A DNA stretch of 64,000 bases, from NCBI GenBank assembly GCA_037178975.1, contig JASJZH010000005.1, positions 6,200,001 through 6,264,000 of the forward strand, written 5' to 3'. The notes below the pieces were generated by a model. The model was given only the letters and a program-made list of their open reading frames with translations. It ran no database searches and was not told the origin of the DNA. Position 1 is the stretch's first letter, and the number at the start of each line of letters is the position of its first letter. Of this stretch, positions 60,265-64,000 are shown piece after piece. A program made the position numbers and the translations under genes. Source of the DNA: Oscheius tipulae. Lineage: Eukaryota > Nematoda > Chromadorea > Rhabditida > Rhabditidae.

Positions 60265-62345
60265 TTATTCTCCTAAAAAGGTCAGAAACGTTAGGCAGTC
60301 GTGATGATCATCTTGTTCTCGTCTCTTCAGAAGACGATGCGGAGCTTCTTCGGGACCTGATCTTTCAGCTTTCCTCTGGAATCGAAAATACAAAAGAGAG
60401 GGTTGTCGCCATGAGCTATCTCGAAGTTGGATCTGGTCAGCACTCTGTTCTCTCCATTCGGCTAGCATCCTTTCAAGCTGCTCCATAGTGACATTGTCGA
60501 TCTTGACATTTTTTAACTCGAACAAACAAATGTCCGGCATCTCGTTCATAAACTCGGCCCTTCCACAGAGAGGCAGAACCGAGGCTGGGAAAACCACCGT
60601 CGGATCCAGATGGAGTCTGATGTTTGCAGGATTGAAGCGAGGAGAAGTGCCTCAGTGACATCGACTGGAACCGATTAGAGGAAGGTGCTCTCAATCATCG
60701 TTTCAATGTTCTTCACGATCCGGGAACAGTCTTCGGGATCTGCTTCGTGCTCTTAGAATTTTTGGGGCTGGTCAACATCAAGTTCCTCATAGTAGACCGG
60801 TCGACGAGCTTCATCACTTGATAGAGGACGTCGTGCTGGAGGGAAGTTTCCAATATCTTCTTGCGATTCGAACCGAACTCCTTCCTCATCGTTTTGTGCT
60901 CAATCTTCAGAGTTCTAGGAGTCAAGGTGAGAATGAGGGTGCCATGACCAGACGTCGGCATGTACAGGGTGGCCGATAAGTATTGGCGCGTAAAAAGTGC
61001 GTTTTTCTTCGAAATCAGAAAACTTTTTGCATATTAGGTGGCTAGATATGAAGGAAAACTTCTCGCAAATTTATATTTTCACAGTCAGTTCGAAAGATTT
61101 ACTTTTAAATTTGCACAGTGGTGGAAACTGTGCGACCGTGAAACAGCTTGTGCGGCGCAAGTGACATGTCTAAAAACTAATTACGTATAAATCCTGTATG
61201 GTGTGTTTCGTATAGCTTGAACCTAAGTTTCTACATTGTTAAATCAAATATGATGCTTTCGGTATTAAAAGAACGGAAAGATTTTTCTTTGGTGGATTGT
61301 TTGGGTCTCTTTTTTAGATTGATTTTGCCAAGAGGTGAAAATGGTATCCATCTAGACAAACCGAAAAACTCTATAGCATGAGACTATGTTGGTCGGATAG
61401 AGCATAAAAACTAGTGTTAAATCAGCCTATATGCAGACCTTTAAGATGAACTGTGGGAAACAAGGACTCCATATGAGTAAGCGCGCCAATACTTATCGGC
61501 TACCCTGTAGTTTCCCTCCTTCAGAACTGAAATGTCATATTGAAAGTGGAAAGATTTCCAAAACCCAACCTTTTCTGTAGCTGCCGTTGCTCCGACTGGT
61601 GAAGGGCTGGCGGTAAATCTCGTCGTGGAAGTACTTGTAGGTGTGACAGAAGTCGTCTATGTTGTACCTCTCAATATCTTCCATCTCCACCCATTCCTTG
61701 ATCATCGTCTTCAGCTTTCTCTGGGAGAGATCGTTAGCATCAATCCAGGCCATCTGTCGGATGAGGGACCAGTTGTACAAAAAGACATAGGCATTTCCGG
61801 ATTTGAACTTTTGCACACTTCAGGATAGGGAGGAAAGTCTCGTGCGGAGAAGTTCGTCTTTGTTAGAAGGCTCAAATCTATGGCTGCCAATTTGTCCACT
61901 TTTTACAAAACCAATGATTTCGCGTTTGGAGAAATTCCAACAATTCCGTATTGGTGTGGCATTCCGAAAAATATCCCCATTTCGGTTCACAACGCTTGCT
62001 GGGGACGATCTTGATTATGCGGGTACGGATCTTCTTGTTCCCGAGATGAAGATTCCTTTGGGTCTTCAGACTCGACAGCTGCACGATTTGCTCGAAGATG
62101 ATTGAAAGATGAACTACTTCCATCGCCGGATTCCAAGAGGTCTGATCGAGTTCGTTGATCGGATTGGCGCCTCCCTCGTTCGTCTTGTTCTGGTAGTTTC
62201 GGATCTTCACCTTCCCTCTTCTTCTTCATTTCGGACGACTGGCCTCGTTGAAGCCTCCATAGTCCAATAGCTGTTTGATCCGCTCTTTGTCTTCTACTAG
62301 AAGTAGAGACGGCGAGTAGAACCTACCGATAGAAGACATCCGAAG
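60265..62345 (-). pseudogene. F-box/FBA-like locus, probably one or two tandem copies, interrupted by a MITE
   Basis: Coding-looking blocks on the minus strand follow the nematode F-box and FBA pattern. From 62.2 kb downward come AMEVVHLSIIFEQIVQL, then YVFLYNWSLIRQMAW, IDANDLSQRKLKTMIKEWVE and DDFCHTYKYFHDEIYRQPF, then LKEGNYMPTSGHGTLILTLT. Next is an F-box-like LQHDVLYQVMKLVDRSTMRN, LMLTSPKNSK, and below it CLFELKNVKIDNVTMEQLER, MLAEW, an FBA signature. The exon coding LKEGNYMPTSGHG is split by a 0.54-kb element (60965-61507). F-box proteins bring targets to SCF ubiquitin ligases; nematode FBA families are large and fast-evolving. The insertion and frame changes suggest a broken gene, but I could not separate two copies from one. 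Confidence 0.5.
60963..61509. mobile_element. MITE with CAGGGT terminal inverted repeats
   Basis: Ends are near-identical: CAGGGTGGCCGATAAGTATT at 60965 and, reversed, CAGGGTAGCCGATAAGTATT at 61507, with one mismatch in about 26 bp. TA flanks both sides as target duplication. It carries no transposase. The CAGGGT start is shared with the maT element at 43.4 kb, so a DD37D transposase could have moved it. Confidence 0.9.
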
Positions 62346-62753
62346 CTGCAGTGCTCGAGCAGCAGACGACGGCAAACTAATTTGCTTTCCAAGTTTACAA
62401 AGTCTAAAAGTAAAGTTTTACTTCTGTTTGTAATTTACCAAGTCCCAAACAATTTGGAGTTTGGTATTCGATTAAGAAGCGAGAAGTATTATCAGACAGA
62501 TAATCTAGAGAACGATCTGCCGAAGTTCTGTTCTCTTCTTTGTTTATTTTCAACCCGTCGCGTCTCGTCTATTTACTGTTTCTACACCTTCTCGTAGCAT
62601 ATTTCGATCTGTTCCACTTACAACTACTACTAGGGAATGATTTATTAGCTTCATCTAGGCATCAACAGTTCTAGATTCTCATCCGACGCTCTCGAAAACT
62701 GGCTCTGAAAACAATCTTTCTTTGAGCATTTCACTAAAACACTTGCCTACGCG
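62346..62753. other. Intergenic region
   Basis: About 400 bp of AT-rich DNA between the F-box-like locus and the next minus-strand stop. No feature was recognised. Confidence 0.5.
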
Positions 62754-63677
62754 TTAGATAGAGTCTGAGCTGACACTGGAAGACATTTCGGTAGTCGAGG
62801 TAGATATGTCTGTGGTAGATGACATCCTACTCAAATCCGATCCTAAAAGGTAACACGACGCATCGGTCACGGAAGAAGCTATTGACTCGTCCGTCGTGGT
62901 CGAGATTTCGCTAGTAGATGATTCTTCTGAGCTGGTGGACATATCCGAATTGGACCCATTTGATGCATCAGTACTGGTCCCAGACAGATGAGACGTGTTT
63001 TCACTATCAGGGTAGAGAGTCTCTTCGGATACTCGACTGGATGGTGGAGATACTCTTCCAAGGAGACCAGTTGGTAACTGACCAGAGCCGAACATTTCAG
63101 GTTCGGTCACTGTAATCGGAAGAAGTGAAAGTGGATTCTCTTCCGTATTCGAGACTGGAACTGTAGATAGGGAAGGAGCTACGATAACTTCTAGTCCAGT
63201 CGGAGTCGTGAGGAATGAAGTTCTGGATACAGATGGTGATAGAATCAGATAAGAGCTGTGGGCCATGTCATGAGCGGGATACTCTGGAAAATAGTCAGTA
63301 AGATACGATAACTTGTGCAAAATAACAGACCTCGAAAGAATGATGGCACACAAACAAACAAGAAGTAGTAAGGAGACAAGGTGAGACACTGGTCGAATCA
63401 ATAGCAAGGAGAGCTTTGCCAAATCCCTGTGGTCTTCCAAAAATAGCCTCCAGGTACTCGTCATAACTCCTATTCTCGGTCTCGATTGTTTCCTGTCCCT
63501 CCCAAGCCCATACGTCTTATGTCTTCCTGTGCTCATTATGCAGCTTACGAGCTTTTCCCCTCCTTCTTCTTCCAGTATTGTCCACGAGGCCCCCGGCCAC
63601 ACTAATCCGATGACGTGATGTGCTATAGTGGCAATTAGGTAAAAGGCGCTCGGCAGCAGCCACCAAGCCAAAGTCAC
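62754..63677 (-). CDS. Putative membrane protein with a Ser/Thr-rich tail
   Basis: One open frame of 307 residues starts MTLAWWLLPSAFYLIATIAH, a hydrophobic signal anchor or first helix. A second hydrophobic segment (LVSLLLLVCLCAIILSRSVI) lies near residue 100. After about residue 140 the protein is almost entirely Ser, Thr, Glu and Asp, with runs such as SSEESSTSEISTTTDES, as in mucin-like or heavily glycosylated tails. No domain is recognised. The codon pattern is even and no stops occur, but the low-complexity tail makes the frame less certain. A short intron with a TTTTCCAG acceptor near 63282 is possible and would change the frame. Confidence 0.5.
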   Translation of the reverse strand: MTLAWWLLPSAFYLIATIAHHVIGLVWPGASWTILEEEGGEKLVSCIMSTGRHKTYGLGRDRKQSRPRIGVMTSTWRLFLEDHRDLAKLSLLLIRPVSHLVSLLLLVCLCAIILSRSVILHKLSYLTDYFPEYPAHDMAHSSYLILSPSVSRTSFLTTPTGLEVIVAPSLSTVPVSNTEENPLSLLPITVTEPEMFGSGQLPTGLLGRVSPPSSRVSEETLYPDSENTSHLSGTSTDASNGSNSDMSTSSEESSTSEISTTTDESIASSVTDASCYLLGSDLSRMSSTTDISTSTTEMSSSVSSDSI

Positions 63678-64000
63678 TTTTGCTACCTTTCTTGAATTTT
63701 TCTTTGAATTTATGCGAGTTGGTTACTGTGGTCTAAAACCTTGGTCAGCTGTCTAAGATGAGTTCTTTTTTGTTTCTCTGCTTGATAAGCTCTACGAAAG
63801 ATACAGTATCACCCAAGTATAAGAGAACCAGCGAGATAAAGACTCGGAACGACTCATTCCTTTGATGACTCATGACTCTCTTTTGTTTCTCTTGAAACGT
63901 GACATCAAACTAGTAGAAGGTAATTAGCTCCGCCCGTAACATGAATAAGTCATCGAGGCAACGAGCAATTAAGTAATTGCGCCGGACGGATGCAGAAGAT
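63678..64000. other. Flank upstream of the Ser/Thr-rich protein
   Basis: About 320 bp of AT-rich DNA, likely promoter sequence of the minus-strand gene. No other feature was seen. Confidence 0.4.

Overview
The window is nuclear DNA of a nematode, most like a rhabditid (clade V) worm. The main evidence is direct. Genes are cut by very short introns (about 35-60 nt) that end in TTTTCAG or TTTCAG, and the same acceptor motif lies just 5' of many start codons, as expected for spliced-leader trans-splicing. There is an Srh/Str-type seven-helix chemoreceptor, an F-box/FBA-like locus, a CX-module protein, a CAP (SCP/TAPS) protein and a DD37D (maT) mariner element. Coding is dense on both strands. 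No bacterial, viral or organellar segment was seen.

Layout. 1-23.9 kb is conserved housekeeping DNA: INTS6-like (-, partial), MED14 (+), the Flower protein (+), a DDAH-like protein (-), WDR44 (-), the KDEL receptor (+), a KDM4/JMJD-2 histone demethylase (+), an unresolved membrane-protein locus (-), a SIRT4-class sirtuin (-) and MAX bHLHZ (-). 23.9-32.8 kb is gene-poor and rich in repeats, with a broken Tc1-like transposase at 30.9-31.8 kb. 32.8-42.6 kb holds a class A GPCR fragment (+), JTB (+), a CX-module protein (-), a CNNM transporter (-), a CAP protein (+) and an unrecognised conserved-looking gene (+). 42.85-45.2 kb is a decayed eEF2 gene split by an apparently intact maT transposon. 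45.8-56.7 kb holds a CLIP-170-like coiled-coil/zinc-knuckle protein (-), a chemoreceptor (+) and a large FARP-type FERM-RhoGEF-PH-PH gene (-). 56.7-64 kb is sparse: a small hydrophobic ORF, an F-box/FBA-like locus interrupted by a 0.54-kb MITE, and a Ser/Thr-rich membrane protein.

The genes do not form one pathway. Several concern transcription and chromatin (INTS6, MED14, KDM4, MAX), others membrane traffic (KDEL receptor, Flower, WDR44) and the cytoskeleton (CLIP-170-like, FARP). The most unusual signals are a DDAH-like protein whose three catalytic positions all appear substituted, several nested or precisely interrupting transposons, a Helitron-like repeat family with one copy bounded at both ends, and a GC-AG intron in the KDEL receptor. 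No wholly new system was found. Gene models were assembled by eye from splice signals and reading-frame continuity, so exon edges may be off by a few bases, and family calls rest on remembered family patterns rather than searches.
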